A stretch of DNA of 64,000 bases from Pseudomonas sp. 102515 (GCF_031085165.1 NZ_JAVHTY010000004.1:496001-560000), one strand, 5' to 3'. Counted from the stretch's first letter, positions 8,303 through 17,843 are shown. Numbers and translations are program-made. The notes: generated from the letters alone by a model not told the origin.

Positions 8303-9712
8303 ATGCGTTACATCAGTACCCGCGGCCAGGCGCCCGCGCTGAATTTCGAAGAAGTGCTGCTGGCGGGTCTCGCCAGCGATGGCGGTCTCTACGTACCGGA
8401 GAACCTGCCGCGCTTTTCCCTGGAGGAGATCGCCTCCTGGGCCGGTCTGCCCTACCACGAGCTGGCTTTCCGGGTGATGAAGCCCTTCGTCGCCGGCTCC
8501 ATCGCCGATGCCGAATTCAAGGCCATCCTGGAAGAGACCTACGCCGGTTTCGCCCATGGTGCCATCGCGCCGCTGCGCCAGCTGGACGCCAACGAGTGGG
8601 TGCTGGAGCTGTTCCACGGCCCGACCCTGGCCTTCAAGGACTTCGCCCTGCAGCTGCTGGGACGGCTGCTCGACCATGTGCTGGCCAAGCGCGGCGAGCG
8701 CGTGGTGATCATGGGCGCCACCTCTGGCGACACCGGCTCGGCGGCCATCGAAGGCTGCAAGCGCTGCGAGAACGTGGACATCTTCATCCTGCATCCGCAC
8801 CAGCGGGTGTCGGAGGTACAGCGCCGGCAGATGACCACGCTGCTGGGTGACAACATCCACAACATCGCCATCGAAGGCAACTTCGACGACTGCCAGGAGA
8901 TGGTCAAGGCCAGCTTCGCCGACCAGGGTTTCCTCAAGGGCACCCCGCTGGTGGCGGTCAACTCGATCAACTGGGCGCGGATCATGGCCCAGATCGTCTA
9001 CTACTTCCATGCGGCCCTGCAGCTGGGCGCCCCGGCGCGCTCCATCGCCTTCTCGGTGCCCACCGGTAACTTCGGCGACATCTTCGCCGGTTACCTGGCA
9101 CGCAACATGGGCCTGCCGGTGAGCCAGCTGGTGGTGGCCACCAACCGCAACGACATCCTGCACCGCTTCATGTCCGGCAACCGCTACGACAAGCAGCAGC
9201 TGGAGGCCACGCTGTCGCCCTCCATGGACATCATGGTTTCTTCCAACTTCGAGCGTCTGCTGTTCGACCTGCACGGTCGCGACGGCCTGGCCCTGGCCGA
9301 GCTGATGGCGAACTTCCGCAGCAGCGGCACCCTGACGGTGGCGGACGATCGCTGGACCGAAGCGCGCAAGCTGTTCGACTCCCTCGCCGTGAGCGACGAG
9401 GAGACCTGCGCCACCATCGCCGAGGTCCATGCCACCACCGGCGAGGTGCTGGATCCGCACACCGCCATCGGCGTGCGCGCCGCCCGTGAGTGCCGGCGCA
9501 GCCTGGCCACGCCCATGGTGGTGCTGGGTACCGCGCACCCGGTGAAATTCCCCGAGGCGGTGGAAAAAGCCGGCATCGGCGCGACCCTCAGCCTGCCGAC
9601 CCACCTGGCCGACCTGCTGCAGCGCGAAGAGCGCTGTACCGTGCTGCCCAACGACCTCGCCGCTGTCCAGGCCTTCGTCAGCCGCCACGGCAAGCGTGGT
9701 CAGCCGCTATAA
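8303..9712 (+). CDS. thrC: Threonine synthase
   Basis: The 469-residue PLP enzyme converts O-phosphohomoserine to threonine. The PLP lysine is Lys112 in HGPTLAFKDFALQLLG. MGATSGDTGSAAIEG and SVPTGNFGDIFAGY are the phosphate and cofactor loops. It is the long (class II, E. coli-like) form. It sits directly downstream of hom, which provides its precursor two steps earlier, and is followed by dispersed palindromic repeats rather than an obvious terminator. Confidence 0.97.
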   Translation: MRYISTRGQAPALNFEEVLLAGLASDGGLYVPENLPRFSLEEIASWAGLPYHELAFRVMKPFVAGSIADAEFKAILEETYAGFAHGAIAPLRQLDANEWVLELFHGPTLAFKDFALQLLGRLLDHVLAKRGERVVIMGATSGDTGSAAIEGCKRCENVDIFILHPHQRVSEVQRRQMTTLLGDNIHNIAIEGNFDDCQEMVKASFADQGFLKGTPLVAVNSINWARIMAQIVYYFHAALQLGAPARSIAFSVPTGNFGDIFAGYLARNMGLPVSQLVVATNRNDILHRFMSGNRYDKQQLEATLSPSMDIMVSSNFERLLFDLHGRDGLALAELMANFRSSGTLTVADDRWTEARKLFDSLAVSDEETCATIAEVHATTGEVLDPHTAIGVRAARECRRSLATPMVVLGTAHPVKFPEAVEKAGIGATLSLPTHLADLLQREERCTVLPNDLAAVQAFVSRHGKRGQPL

Positions 9713-9728
9713 GGCGATAGTACACCCC

Positions 9729-9861
9729 TGTTGGCTTCGCTGCGCTCAACCCAGCCTACGTTGACCTGTAGGTTGGGTTGAGACGGCGCCCTCGTCGAAG
9801 CCCAACAAGGCGGACTCCATCCGTCCCTGTTGGGCTTCGCTGCGCTCAGCCCAACCTACGG
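9729..9861. repeat. Cluster of GTTGGGCTTCGCTGCGCTC palindromic repeats
   Basis: Three units lie between thrC and yaeQ: TGTTGGCTTCGCTGCGCTC at 9729-9747 with its tail, an inverted unit from TGTAGGTTGGG (9767) to CCCAACA (9807), and TGTTGGGCTTCGCTGCG from 9829 to 9861. The same motif returns at 24882-24975, 30376-30450 and 42558-42662. It is a REP-like dispersed repeat. Confidence 0.8.
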
Positions 9862-9929
9862 ATCCGCGGTCCCAAGCCTCCCTGCCTTTTCCGGTACAAT
9901 GCCCGGCTTTCCCTGCCGGTGACCCGCCC

Positions 9930-10469
9930 ATGGCTCTGCAAGCCACGCCCTACAAAGTCGAACTCAACCTCACCGATCTGGATCGCGGGGTCTACGAGAA
10001 TCTGCGCCTGACCGTGGCGCGGCATCCCTCCGAGACCGAGGAGCGAATGGCGGTGCGGTTGCTGGCCTATGTGCTCTGGTACAACGAGCAGCTGGCCTTC
10101 GGCCGCGGCCTGTCCGACGTCGACGAGCCGGCGCTGTGGGAAAAGAGTCTCGATGGCCGGGTGCTGCACTGGATCGAGGTCGGCCAACCCGATGCCGACC
10201 GCCTGACCTGGTGCAGCCGTCGCACCGAGCGCACCAGCCTGCTGGCCTATGGCAACCTGCGCGTCTGGCAGACCAAGGTGGTGGACGCGGTCAGGACGCT
10301 GAAGAATCTGCATATCGCCGCGGTCCCCGCCGAGCCCCTGGCCGAGCTGTCCCGCGATCTGCCGCGCAGCATTTCCTGGCAGGTGATGATCAGCGAAGGC
10401 ACCCTGTTCGTCACCGACGACCGCGGTCAACACGAATTGCAGCTGGAATGGCTGCTGGGCGAACGTTGA
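9930..10469 (+). CDS. yaeQ: YaeQ family protein
   Basis: The 179-residue protein starts MALQATPYKVELNLTDLDRGVYENL, the signature N-terminus of YaeQ. YaeQ has a restriction-endonuclease-like (PD-(D/E)XK) fold and has been linked to transcription elongation as a suppressor of RfaH loss; its reaction is not established. Conserved segments here include HPSETEERMAVRLLAYVLWYNE and WIEVGQPDADRL. The stop TGA shares one base with the recJ ATG (TGATG), so translation of the two is probably coupled. Confidence 0.9.
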   Translation: MALQATPYKVELNLTDLDRGVYENLRLTVARHPSETEERMAVRLLAYVLWYNEQLAFGRGLSDVDEPALWEKSLDGRVLHWIEVGQPDADRLTWCSRRTERTSLLAYGNLRVWQTKVVDAVRTLKNLHIAAVPAEPLAELSRDLPRSISWQVMISEGTLFVTDDRGQHELQLEWLLGER

Positions 10470-12190
10470 TGCGCCTGGAGCCCCGTCCGCTGCCGGCGGT
10501 GTTGCCCGACCTGGGCGACCTGCCGCCGCTGCTCACCCGGCTCTATGCCGCGCGCGGCGTGACCTTGCCGGAAGAACTCGACAAGGGCCTGGCGCGGCTG
10601 GTGCCCTATCACCAGCTCAAGGGCATCGAGGCAGCGGTGGAGCTGCTGGCACGCGCCCTGGAAGAGCGCCGGCGCATCCTCATCGTCGGCGATTTCGATG
10701 CCGATGGCGCCACCGCCAGCGCCGTGGGCGTGCTGGCGCTGCGTCGCCTGGGCGCGGCCTGGGTCGACTACCTGGTGCCCAATCGCTTCGAATACGGCTA
10801 CGGCCTGACGCCCGAGATCGTCGCCGTGGCCCTGCAGCGCGAGCCCGAGGTGCTGCTCACCGTCGACAACGGTATCTCCAGCCTGGACGGCGTGGCTGCG
10901 GCCAAGGCGGCCGGGCTGCAGGTGGTCATCACCGACCATCACCTGCCGGGCGCCGAATTGCCCGCCGCCGATGCCATCGTCAATCCGAATCAGCCGGCCT
11001 GCGCCTTTCCCAGCAAGTGCATCGCCGGGGTCGGGGTGATCTTCTATGTAATGCTGGCCCTGCGCAGTCGCCTGCGCGAGAACGGCTGGTTCGCCCGTCA
11101 GGGCCTGGCCGAGCCCAATCTGGCCGAGTTGCTGGATCTGGTGGCCCTCGGCAGCGTCGCCGACGTGGTGCCGCTGGACGCCAACAACCGCATCCTGGTG
11201 CACCAGGGGCTTATGCGGATCCGCGCCGGTCGGGCACGACCGGGGCTCAAGGCGCTGTTGGAAGTGGCCGGGCGCCAGCCGGGCAAGGTGGCCTCCAGCG
11301 ACCTCGGCTTCATTCTCGGCCCGCGGCTCAATGCGGCGGGGCGCCTGGACGACATGTCCATCGGCATCGAGTTGCTGCTCTGCGAAGACCCGCAGCTGGC
11401 GCAGGAATACGCCCAGCAGCTGGACGACTTCAACAAGGATCGCAAGAGCATCGAGCAGGGCATGCAGCGCGAGGCGCTCAAGCAGCTCAAGGAGTTGCCG
11501 GAAGACAATCTGCCCTTCGGTCTCTGCCTGTTCGACCCGGAGTGGCACCAGGGCGTGATCGGCATCCTCGCCTCGCGCCTCAAGGAAAGGTATCACCGCC
11601 CGGCGCTGGCCTTCGCCGACGACGGCAGTGGCAGCGGCATGCTCAAGGGCTCGGCGCGCTCGGTACCCGGGCTGCACATCCGCGATGCTCTGGACGCCGT
11701 GGCCACCCGTCATCCGGGACTCATCACCAAGTTCGGCGGCCACGCCATGGCCGCCGGCCTCAGTCTACCCCAGGCGCACTACGAGACCTTCGCCGCCGCC
11801 TTCGATGCCGAGGTGCGGCGTCACCTGCAGGCCGAGGATCTCAGCGGTCGCCTGCAGACCGATGGCTGCCTGGCCCCTACCGAATTCCAGCTCGGCCTGG
11901 CCCAGGCCCTGCGCCAGGCCGGTCCCTGGGGCCAGCAGTTTCCCGAGCCGCTGTTCCACGGCACCTTCGAGATCCTCTCCCAGCGCCTGCTCAAGGAGCG
12001 GCACCTCAAGCTGACCCTGCGCAGCGAGCAGGGCGGCCCGGAGCTGGACGGCATCGCCTTCAACATCGACCGCGACACCTGGCCCGACCCCAACATCCGC
12101 TGGGCCGAACTGGCCTATCGGCTGGACGTGAACGAATTCCGCGGCAACGAGAGCGTGCAGTTGCTGGTGGTGCACCTGGCACCGCGTTAG
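10469..12190 (+). CDS. recJ: Single-stranded-DNA exonuclease RecJ
   Basis: The 573-residue enzyme degrades single-stranded DNA 5' to 3' in RecF-pathway recombination and mismatch repair. DHH phosphoesterase motifs are in place: DFDADG (75-80), VDNG (132-135) and TDHH (155-158); a DHHA1 region with KFGGHAMAAGLSL follows. The start at 10469 gives the family length; an earlier in-frame start inside yaeQ is out-of-frame shadow. It overlaps yaeQ by one base. In many relatives recJ follows thrC directly, so yaeQ sits inside that block here. Confidence 0.97.
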   Translation: MRLEPRPLPAVLPDLGDLPPLLTRLYAARGVTLPEELDKGLARLVPYHQLKGIEAAVELLARALEERRRILIVGDFDADGATASAVGVLALRRLGAAWVDYLVPNRFEYGYGLTPEIVAVALQREPEVLLTVDNGISSLDGVAAAKAAGLQVVITDHHLPGAELPAADAIVNPNQPACAFPSKCIAGVGVIFYVMLALRSRLRENGWFARQGLAEPNLAELLDLVALGSVADVVPLDANNRILVHQGLMRIRAGRARPGLKALLEVAGRQPGKVASSDLGFILGPRLNAAGRLDDMSIGIELLLCEDPQLAQEYAQQLDDFNKDRKSIEQGMQREALKQLKELPEDNLPFGLCLFDPEWHQGVIGILASRLKERYHRPALAFADDGSGSGMLKGSARSVPGLHIRDALDAVATRHPGLITKFGGHAMAAGLSLPQAHYETFAAAFDAEVRRHLQAEDLSGRLQTDGCLAPTEFQLGLAQALRQAGPWGQQFPEPLFHGTFEILSQRLLKERHLKLTLRSEQGGPELDGIAFNIDRDTWPDPNIRWAELAYRLDVNEFRGNESVQLLVVHLAPR

Positions 12191-12434
12191 GGCTCGCCTG
12201 AAAAGTCGCCGAGCGAAGGTCAGGCAAGGCACAACGACCAACGGGAGTAACAGCCTACGGCTGGCCCGTAGGGTGAGCGCCAGCGAATCAAATCAGCGAG
12301 GGAAGCGGACCGGGCTCGCGAACGAGTTTACGAAAGGTAAATGAGCATTCCGATGGGGCCGCCCAGGCCGGACTGGCGATCCAGCTGATTTTTAACGCAG
12401 CATCACCGAGCGCAGGCACTTTTCAGACGAGTCC
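12191..12434. repeat. Mosaic miniature inverted-repeat element behind recJ
   Basis: The element starts immediately after the recJ stop. The left end GGCTCGCCTGAAAAGT (12191-12206) and right end ACTTTTCAGACGAGTCC (12418-12434) are near-perfect inverted repeats. Its left interior (about 12207-12262) matches, in reverse, the element at 55751-55871. Its middle (GTTTACGAAAGGTAAATGAG and following ATTCCG, about 12327-12352) matches the core of the elements at 22367, 37438 and 53853. It has no coding capacity. The 314-base space from recJ to the next gene otherwise holds nothing I recognise. Confidence 0.65.
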
Positions 12435-12504
12435 TGTCGGATCGGCGATCTATTCTGGCCGGACGCACTCCAATGCCGTGCATCCCGACTAGACGAGGTC
12501 CGCC

Positions 12505-13608
12505 ATGAGTCTCCTGTTCCAGCCCCTGACCCTGCGTCAGCTGACCCTGCCCAATCGCGTGGTGGTCTCCCCGATGTGCCAGTACTCCAGCGAAGACGGC
12601 TTCGCCAACGACTGGCACCTGGTCCACCTCGGCAGTCGCGCCACCGGAGGAGCGGGTCTGGTGATCTTCGAGGCCACCGCCGTCACCCCCGATGGGCGCA
12701 TCACGCCCCAGGACCTGGGCCTGTGGAAGGACGAGCAGATCGAGCCCTTGCGGCGCATCACCCAGTTCATCGAGGGACAGGGCAGTGTCGCCGGCATCCA
12801 GCTGGCCCATGCCGGCCGCAAGGCCAGCACCTGGCAACCCTGGCTCGGCGAGCACGGCAGCGTGCCCATCGCCGAAGGCGGCTGGGTGCCGGTGGCGCCC
12901 TCGGCCATTGCCTTCGATCCCCAGCACACCCGGCCCACGGCGGTGGATCGCGACGATATCGCCCGCATTCGTCGGGCCTTCGTGGACACCGCCGAGCGCG
13001 CCCTGGCGGCCGGCTTCAAGGTGGCCGAGATCCATGCCGCCCACGGCTATCTGCTGCACCAGTTCCTCTCGCCGCTCTCCAATCGCCGCGAGGACGACTA
13101 CGGCGGCAATTTCGAGAATCGCATCCGCCTGCTGCTGGAAGTGACCGCCGACGTGCGAGCGGTCTGGCCTGAAGAGTTGCCGCTGTTCGTGCGGGTCTCG
13201 GCCACCGACTGGGTGGAGGACGGCTGGGACGTCGATGAGACGGTGGAGCTGGCGCGCCGGCTGAAGACCCTGGGCGTCGACCTGATCGACGTCTCTTCCG
13301 GCGGCACCGCGGCCCAGGCCGACATCCCTACCGGGCCCGGCTACCAGACCCAGTTCGCCGAACGGGTCCGCAAGGAAGCCGGGATTCCCAGTGGCGCGGT
13401 GGGCATGATCACCGATGCCGCCCAGGCCGAGCACGTGCTGCGCACCGGCCAGGCCGACCTGGTACTGCTGGCCCGCGAACTGCTGCGGGATCCCTACTGG
13501 CCGCTGAATGCCGCGGAGGCCCTGCGTGAGAAGGTCTCCTGGCCGCCGCAGTACGTGCGCGCCGCGCACCGGGATACGCCGCTGCGCAAGCCGTTCGGGG
13601 TGGAATAG
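12505..13608 (+). CDS. Old Yellow Enzyme family NADH:flavin oxidoreductase, YqjM/XenA type
   Basis: The 367-residue protein is an FMN-binding TIM barrel. PMCQYSSEDGFANDWHLVHLGSRA, QLAHAGRKAS and HAAHGYLLHQFLSPLSNRR are typical of the thermophilic-like (YqjM/XenA) subclass, including the active-site Cys in PMCQYS. Such enzymes reduce activated C=C bonds and nitro compounds with NAD(P)H; the native substrate is rarely known. It stands alone, flanked upstream by a mosaic repeat and downstream by a convergent gene. Confidence 0.92.
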   Translation: MSLLFQPLTLRQLTLPNRVVVSPMCQYSSEDGFANDWHLVHLGSRATGGAGLVIFEATAVTPDGRITPQDLGLWKDEQIEPLRRITQFIEGQGSVAGIQLAHAGRKASTWQPWLGEHGSVPIAEGGWVPVAPSAIAFDPQHTRPTAVDRDDIARIRRAFVDTAERALAAGFKVAEIHAAHGYLLHQFLSPLSNRREDDYGGNFENRIRLLLEVTADVRAVWPEELPLFVRVSATDWVEDGWDVDETVELARRLKTLGVDLIDVSSGGTAAQADIPTGPGYQTQFAERVRKEAGIPSGAVGMITDAAQAEHVLRTGQADLVLLARELLRDPYWPLNAAEALREKVSWPPQYVRAAHRDTPLRKPFGVE

Positions 13609-13647
13609 GGCTCGGGGCGGAGCCATCCGCACGGATGGCTCCCCGGA

Positions 13648-14118
13648 TCAGGGTTTGGCCGGGCGCAGCATCGCCTCCAGGGCATCGCTGTCGTAGTAGT
13701 CGCCCAGGTACCAGATACGGCCGTCACGGATCTTCATGATGCTGGCACCGCGGATCTTGACCGGTTGCTTGCCGGTGGCGGTGATGCTGTTACCGGTCAG
13801 TTCCCATTCGAAGGCGATGCTGCGCGGGCCGATGACCGGCTTGTGCACCATCTTCACCTGCAGATCCGGTACCGCCTTGAGGGTGACCTTGACGATCCTG
13901 TCGCGGGCCTGGGTGCGGCTGGTCTCGGTGGTGGCGGCGCCACTGTCGAAATACTGCACCTTGGGATCGAGCAGGGCGCTGGCGGCCTCGGCGTCGTGAT
14001 CGTTCCAGGCATCGAGATAGCGATTGGCGATGAGGCGCGCGTCCTCGGCGGCGGCCTGGACCTGGCCGGCGGCGAGGGCGAGCGAAAGCGCGAACAGCAC
14101 AGCCAGACGCGAGCGCAT
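13648..14118 (-). CDS. Exported NTF2-like (SnoaL-type) protein
   Basis: The 156-residue product has an N-terminal signal peptide (MRSRLAVLFALSLALAAGQVQA). A small NTF2/SnoaL-like domain follows: ANRYLDAWNDHDAEAASALLDP is the usual first helix and strand, and IMKIRDGRIWYLGDYYDSDAL the last strands. Proteins of this fold are often binding proteins or ketosteroid-isomerase-like enzymes. No catalytic residue is identifiable here. It is convergent with the Old Yellow Enzyme gene and divergent from the DUF533 gene. Function unknown. Confidence 0.8.
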   Translation of the reverse strand: MRSRLAVLFALSLALAAGQVQAAAEDARLIANRYLDAWNDHDAEAASALLDPKVQYFDSGAATTETSRTQARDRIVKVTLKAVPDLQVKMVHKPVIGPRSIAFEWELTGNSITATGKQPVKIRGASIMKIRDGRIWYLGDYYDSDALEAMLRPAKP

Positions 14119-14309
14119 GGGGTGTCTCCGGCAACTGCAGGGGGAAGGCGCAAGAGTAGCGCCGTGGGCGGCCGGCGGTCAGCAATATTTTGTGTCGGCT
14201 GGTCGCTTGGAACGGCGGCCCTGGCAACATCCGGTAAGCAGGTGCCGGGAGCCAGACGGCGTGGTCAGCGGTCTTAAAGGGCTGAATCCTGACTCTGTGG
14301 AGGTCGTCC

Positions 14310-15005
14310 ATGAACACCCGCGGTTTGCTCGATCAATTGCTCAAGGCGGGCCAGCAGGCCCTGGCCAAGAAGACCGGCCACGCGACGCCGCGACCCGGTA
14401 CGGCTTCTTCCGGTAAGGATCCCCTGGGCGGTCTGCTCTCCGGATTGGGCAACAGTGGCCTGGCGGCCGGTGCCCTGACCGCCCTGCTGGGCAGCAAGCG
14501 CGGTCGCGCGATGGGGGGCAAGGCGGTCGGCTATGGCGGCCTGGCCGCGCTGGGCATGGTGGCCTACAAGGCCTATCAGTCCTGGCAAGTCAACCAGGCC
14601 CAGGGGGCTTCGGCCGTCGAGCCACGCACCGTGGATCGGGTACCGGAGCACGAAGCCGAGGCCCATGGCCGGGCGGTGCTGATCGCCTTGATCGCGGCAG
14701 CCAAGGCCGATGGTCATGTCGATGACCAGGAGCGCCAGGCCATCGAGGCCGAGATGGCCAAGCTGGACGACGATCCCGAGCTGCGCGGCTGGCTGCAGCG
14801 CGAACTGGAACAGCCACTGGATCCGGCCAAGGTCGCCGCCGCCGCGGAAACGCCCGAGATGGCCGCCGAGATGTACCTGGCCAGCCTGATGCTGATCGAC
14901 GATCAGCAGTACATGGAAAAGGCCTACCTGGACGAGCTGGCGCGCCAGCTGCGCCTGGAGCCCGGCTTGCGCGCCGAGCTGGAGCGCGAGGCCGCGGCGG
15001 TCTGA
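14310..15005 (+). CDS. DUF533 (YebE-like, TerB-fold) membrane-associated protein
   Basis: The 231-residue protein starts MNTRGLLDQLLKAGQQ, then has a Gly/Ala/Leu-rich hydrophobic segment (about 45-90). A C-terminal helical TerB-like domain contains LIALIAAAKADGHVDDQERQAI and MYLASLMLIDDQQYMEKAYLDELARQL. This architecture is DUF533/YebE. Its function is unknown; the TerB fold is shared with tellurite-resistance proteins. AGGTCGTCC precedes the ATG. Its 3' end is four bases from the convergent LysR gene. Confidence 0.87.
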   Translation: MNTRGLLDQLLKAGQQALAKKTGHATPRPGTASSGKDPLGGLLSGLGNSGLAAGALTALLGSKRGRAMGGKAVGYGGLAALGMVAYKAYQSWQVNQAQGASAVEPRTVDRVPEHEAEAHGRAVLIALIAAAKADGHVDDQERQAIEAEMAKLDDDPELRGWLQRELEQPLDPAKVAAAAETPEMAAEMYLASLMLIDDQQYMEKAYLDELARQLRLEPGLRAELEREAAAV

Positions 15006-15008
15006 CGG

Positions 15009-15911
15009 CTAGGCGAGCGGGCGTTCCTCGCCCAGCAGGACGCTCCGCTCCGCCGCGCAGAGGTGCAGCAGGAAATCCCAGACCACGCGCAGGCGCGCGG
15101 AGCGGTGCAACTCCCGGTGGGTCGAGATCCAGTACTCGCGGGTGAAGGACCGCTCCGGGAGCACGCCTTCCAAGGGGGTGTCCTGACCCACCAGGTAGCA
15201 GGGCAGCACCGCGATGCCGATGCCGGCGCAGGCGGCTTCGCGCTGGGCGATGACGCTGGTGCTGCGAAAGACGATGCGCGGCTCGGGGCAGAGTCCCTGG
15301 ATGAATTGCAGTTCACGGGTGTACAGCAGGTCGTCGACATAACCGATGAAGGTCTGCTCGCCGAGGTCGGCTTCGGCGTCCAGCGCGGGTGCCCGATCCA
15401 GGTAAGCGCGACTGGCATAGAACCTCAGGCGATAGGGCGTCAGCCGCCGGCCGATCAGGCCTTCGGCGGTGGGTCTCTCCAGGGTGATGGCGATGTCCGC
15501 CTCGCGGTTGGTGACGCTGACGAAGCGTGGCACCGACACCAGCTCCACTTCCAGGCCCAGGTAGTCGCGCAGCAGCGCGCCCAGGCGCTGGGCGAGAAAG
15601 CCGGTGCCCAGGCCCTCGGTCACTCCGACCCGCACCTGCCCCAGCGGATTGAGTCGCTGGGTCACCGCCTCCTGGGCCAGCAGCGCGGCTTCTTCCATCG
15701 CCTGGGCGTGCGCCAGCAGGGCCTGACCGGCCGGAGTGAGCTGGTAGCCGCTGGCCTGTTGCACCAGCAACTGGCTGCCCAAGGCGCGTTCCAGGGCCTC
15801 CAGGTGGCGGGCGACGGTGGCGTGACTGACGCCCAGGCTGCGGGCGGCGGTCAGTAGGCGGCCATGGCGCTGGACCTCCAGAAAAACCCGCAGATCGTTC
15901 CAGTCGAACAT
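15009..15911 (-). CDS. LysR-family transcriptional regulator
   Basis: The 300-residue regulator has an N-terminal winged helix (MFDWNDLRVFLEVQRHGRLLTAARSLGVSHATVARHLEALE) and a C-terminal effector domain starting near residue 90. It is transcribed away from the GMC oxidoreductase gene, with a 146-base shared intergenic region, so it most likely controls that gene and the following transporter. CTGT-N10-ACAG in the shared region (around 15957-15974) is a weak candidate site. The effector is unknown. Confidence 0.92.
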   Translation of the reverse strand: MFDWNDLRVFLEVQRHGRLLTAARSLGVSHATVARHLEALERALGSQLLVQQASGYQLTPAGQALLAHAQAMEEAALLAQEAVTQRLNPLGQVRVGVTEGLGTGFLAQRLGALLRDYLGLEVELVSVPRFVSVTNREADIAITLERPTAEGLIGRRLTPYRLRFYASRAYLDRAPALDAEADLGEQTFIGYVDDLLYTRELQFIQGLCPEPRIVFRSTSVIAQREAACAGIGIAVLPCYLVGQDTPLEGVLPERSFTREYWISTHRELHRSARLRVVWDFLLHLCAAERSVLLGEERPLA

Positions 15912-16057
15912 CCCGTCTCCTCGTCTAGGCCTGTCTGTCCGGTCGCATGCTGGGCACTGTTCAGAAATGCACAGCCGTTGCCCGTTTTCTGCGACTGTTG
16001 TTCGCGGATGACGACACTAGGATAGGGACCACAACAACAAAAAAGCGAGGGAACGTC

Positions 16058-17734
16058 ATGCCCGGTCCTGCTGGTGCGGAATATGACTTCATCATCGTCG
16101 GCGCCGGTCCTGCCGGCTGCCTGCTGGCCAATCGACTGTCCGCCGATCCGGCCCATCGTGTGCTGCTGCTGGAAGCCGGCGGGCGCGACAACCATCCCTG
16201 GATCCATATCCCCGTCGGCTATCTGTTCTGCATCGGCAATCCGCGTACCGACTGGTGCTTCAAGACCGAGGTGGAAGCGGGCCTGGGTGGCCGCGCGCTC
16301 AACTATCCGCGCGGGCGGGTGCTGGGCGGCTGCTCCTCCATCAACGGCATGATCTACATGCGCGGCCAGGCCCGCGACTATGACGGCTGGGCCGCCGCCG
16401 GCAATCCCGGCTGGGGCTGGCAGGACGTGCTGCCGCTGTTCAAGCGCATGGAGGATCATTGCGATGGTGCCTCGGCCTTTCATGGCGCCGGGGGCGAATG
16501 GCGGGTCGAGCGGCAGCGCCTGCACTGGACGCTGCTCGACGCCTTTCGCAGCGCCGCGAACGAAACCGGCATCGCGCCGGTGGAAGACTTCAACACCGGT
16601 GACAACGAAGGCTGCGGCTACTTCCAGGTCAATCAGCGCAATGGCGTGCGCTGGAATGCCGCCAAGGCCTTTCTCAAGCCCGTCCGCCAGCGCGCCAATC
16701 TGCAAGTGCTGACCGGCGTCCAGGTCGAACGGGTGCTGCTGGAGGAGGGCAGGGCACGGGCGGTGCTGGCGTGGCTGCCGGGCCAGGCCGAGCCCCAGCG
16801 CCTGGTGGCGCGGCGGGAGATCGTGCTCTGCGCCGGGGCCATCGGCTCGCCGACCCTGTTGCAGCGCTCCGGCATCGGTCCGCGCGGTCTGCTCGAAGGC
16901 CTGGGCATCGGCGTCCGGCACCGGCTGGAAGGGGTGGGCGGCAATCTGCAGGATCACCTGCAACTACGGCTGATCTATCGAGTTCACGGGGTGCCGACCC
17001 TCAATGCCCTGGCCGGCAGTCTCTGGGGCAAGCTGGGCATGGGCCTGGAATACCTCTGGAAGCGCAGTGGGCCCTTGGCCATGGCGCCGAGTCAGCTGGG
17101 CGCCTTCGCCCGCTCCGATCCGGCGCAGCCCTCGGCCAATCTGCAATACCACGTGCAGCCGCTGTCGCTGGAGCGCTTCGGTGAGCCCCTGCATGGCTTT
17201 CCCGCCTTTACCGCCTCGGTGTGCAATCTGCGACCGGCCAGTCGCGGCCAGGTGAGCATCCGCAGCGCCGACCCGCTGGCCGCGCCGCTGATCCAGCCGC
17301 GTTATCTCAGCGCGCCGGAGGACCTCAAGGTAGCCGCCGATGCCATTCGCCTGACCCGGCGCATCGTCGCCGCCCCGGCCCTGGCCGCCTATCGGCCCGA
17401 AGAGTACCTGCCAGGACCGGCCTACCAGAGCGAAGCGGAGTTGCAGCAGGCCGCTGGCGCCATAGGCACCACCATCTTCCATCCGTCCGGCACCTGCCGC
17501 ATGGGTCAGGACGCCGACGCCGTGGTCGATGCGCGTCTGCGGGTGCATGGCATTCCGGGGCTGCGGGTGGCCGACGCCTCCATCATGCCGACCCTGGTCT
17601 CGGGCAACAGCTGCTCGCCGACGCTGATGATCGCCGAGCAGGCGGCCACCTTCATGCTGGCCGAGGCCCGCGAGCAGGGCAGCCACGAGTTGCCCGCCGC
17701 GATCGCCCGATCCACCGCGGTCTCGGCCGCCTAG
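16058..17734 (+). CDS. GMC-family FAD alcohol/choline dehydrogenase-like oxidoreductase
   Basis: The 558-residue flavoenzyme has the FAD motif DFIIVGAGPAGCLLANRLS near its N-terminus. GMC signature 1 is GGCSSINGMIYMRGQ and signature 2 is GAIGSPTLLQRSGIG; the C-terminal HPSGTCRMG contains the catalytic histidine region. It resembles choline dehydrogenase and the alkanol dehydrogenase AlkJ; the substrate is not deducible. The ATG at 16058 after GCGAGGGAACG is preferred to a start 37 codons earlier, whose extension has no GMC sequence. The next gene is a transporter that may supply the substrate. Confidence 0.92.
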   Translation: MPGPAGAEYDFIIVGAGPAGCLLANRLSADPAHRVLLLEAGGRDNHPWIHIPVGYLFCIGNPRTDWCFKTEVEAGLGGRALNYPRGRVLGGCSSINGMIYMRGQARDYDGWAAAGNPGWGWQDVLPLFKRMEDHCDGASAFHGAGGEWRVERQRLHWTLLDAFRSAANETGIAPVEDFNTGDNEGCGYFQVNQRNGVRWNAAKAFLKPVRQRANLQVLTGVQVERVLLEEGRARAVLAWLPGQAEPQRLVARREIVLCAGAIGSPTLLQRSGIGPRGLLEGLGIGVRHRLEGVGGNLQDHLQLRLIYRVHGVPTLNALAGSLWGKLGMGLEYLWKRSGPLAMAPSQLGAFARSDPAQPSANLQYHVQPLSLERFGEPLHGFPAFTASVCNLRPASRGQVSIRSADPLAAPLIQPRYLSAPEDLKVAADAIRLTRRIVAAPALAAYRPEEYLPGPAYQSEAELQQAAGAIGTTIFHPSGTCRMGQDADAVVDARLRVHGIPGLRVADASIMPTLVSGNSCSPTLMIAEQAATFMLAEAREQGSHELPAAIARSTAVSAA

Positions 17735-17843
17735 CTTCGTCCATCCGGCTTCACCGACGGCGGGGCCTCCCGCCGTTTCCACCGTAGTAGCTGTCGCCCA
17801 TAACAACAATCAGCCCGGTGATCCCGGGTCAGGAGAACGTGCG

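Noticed and set aside
9729-9861. CRISPR array from spaced similar repeats
   Set aside because: Units alternate in orientation, differ in length and spacing, and have no cas genes nearby; they are dispersed REP-like palindromes.
10136-10468. N-terminal extension of recJ by 111 codons
   Set aside because: The extension is yaeQ read out of frame; RecJ family sequence starts at the ATG at 10469.
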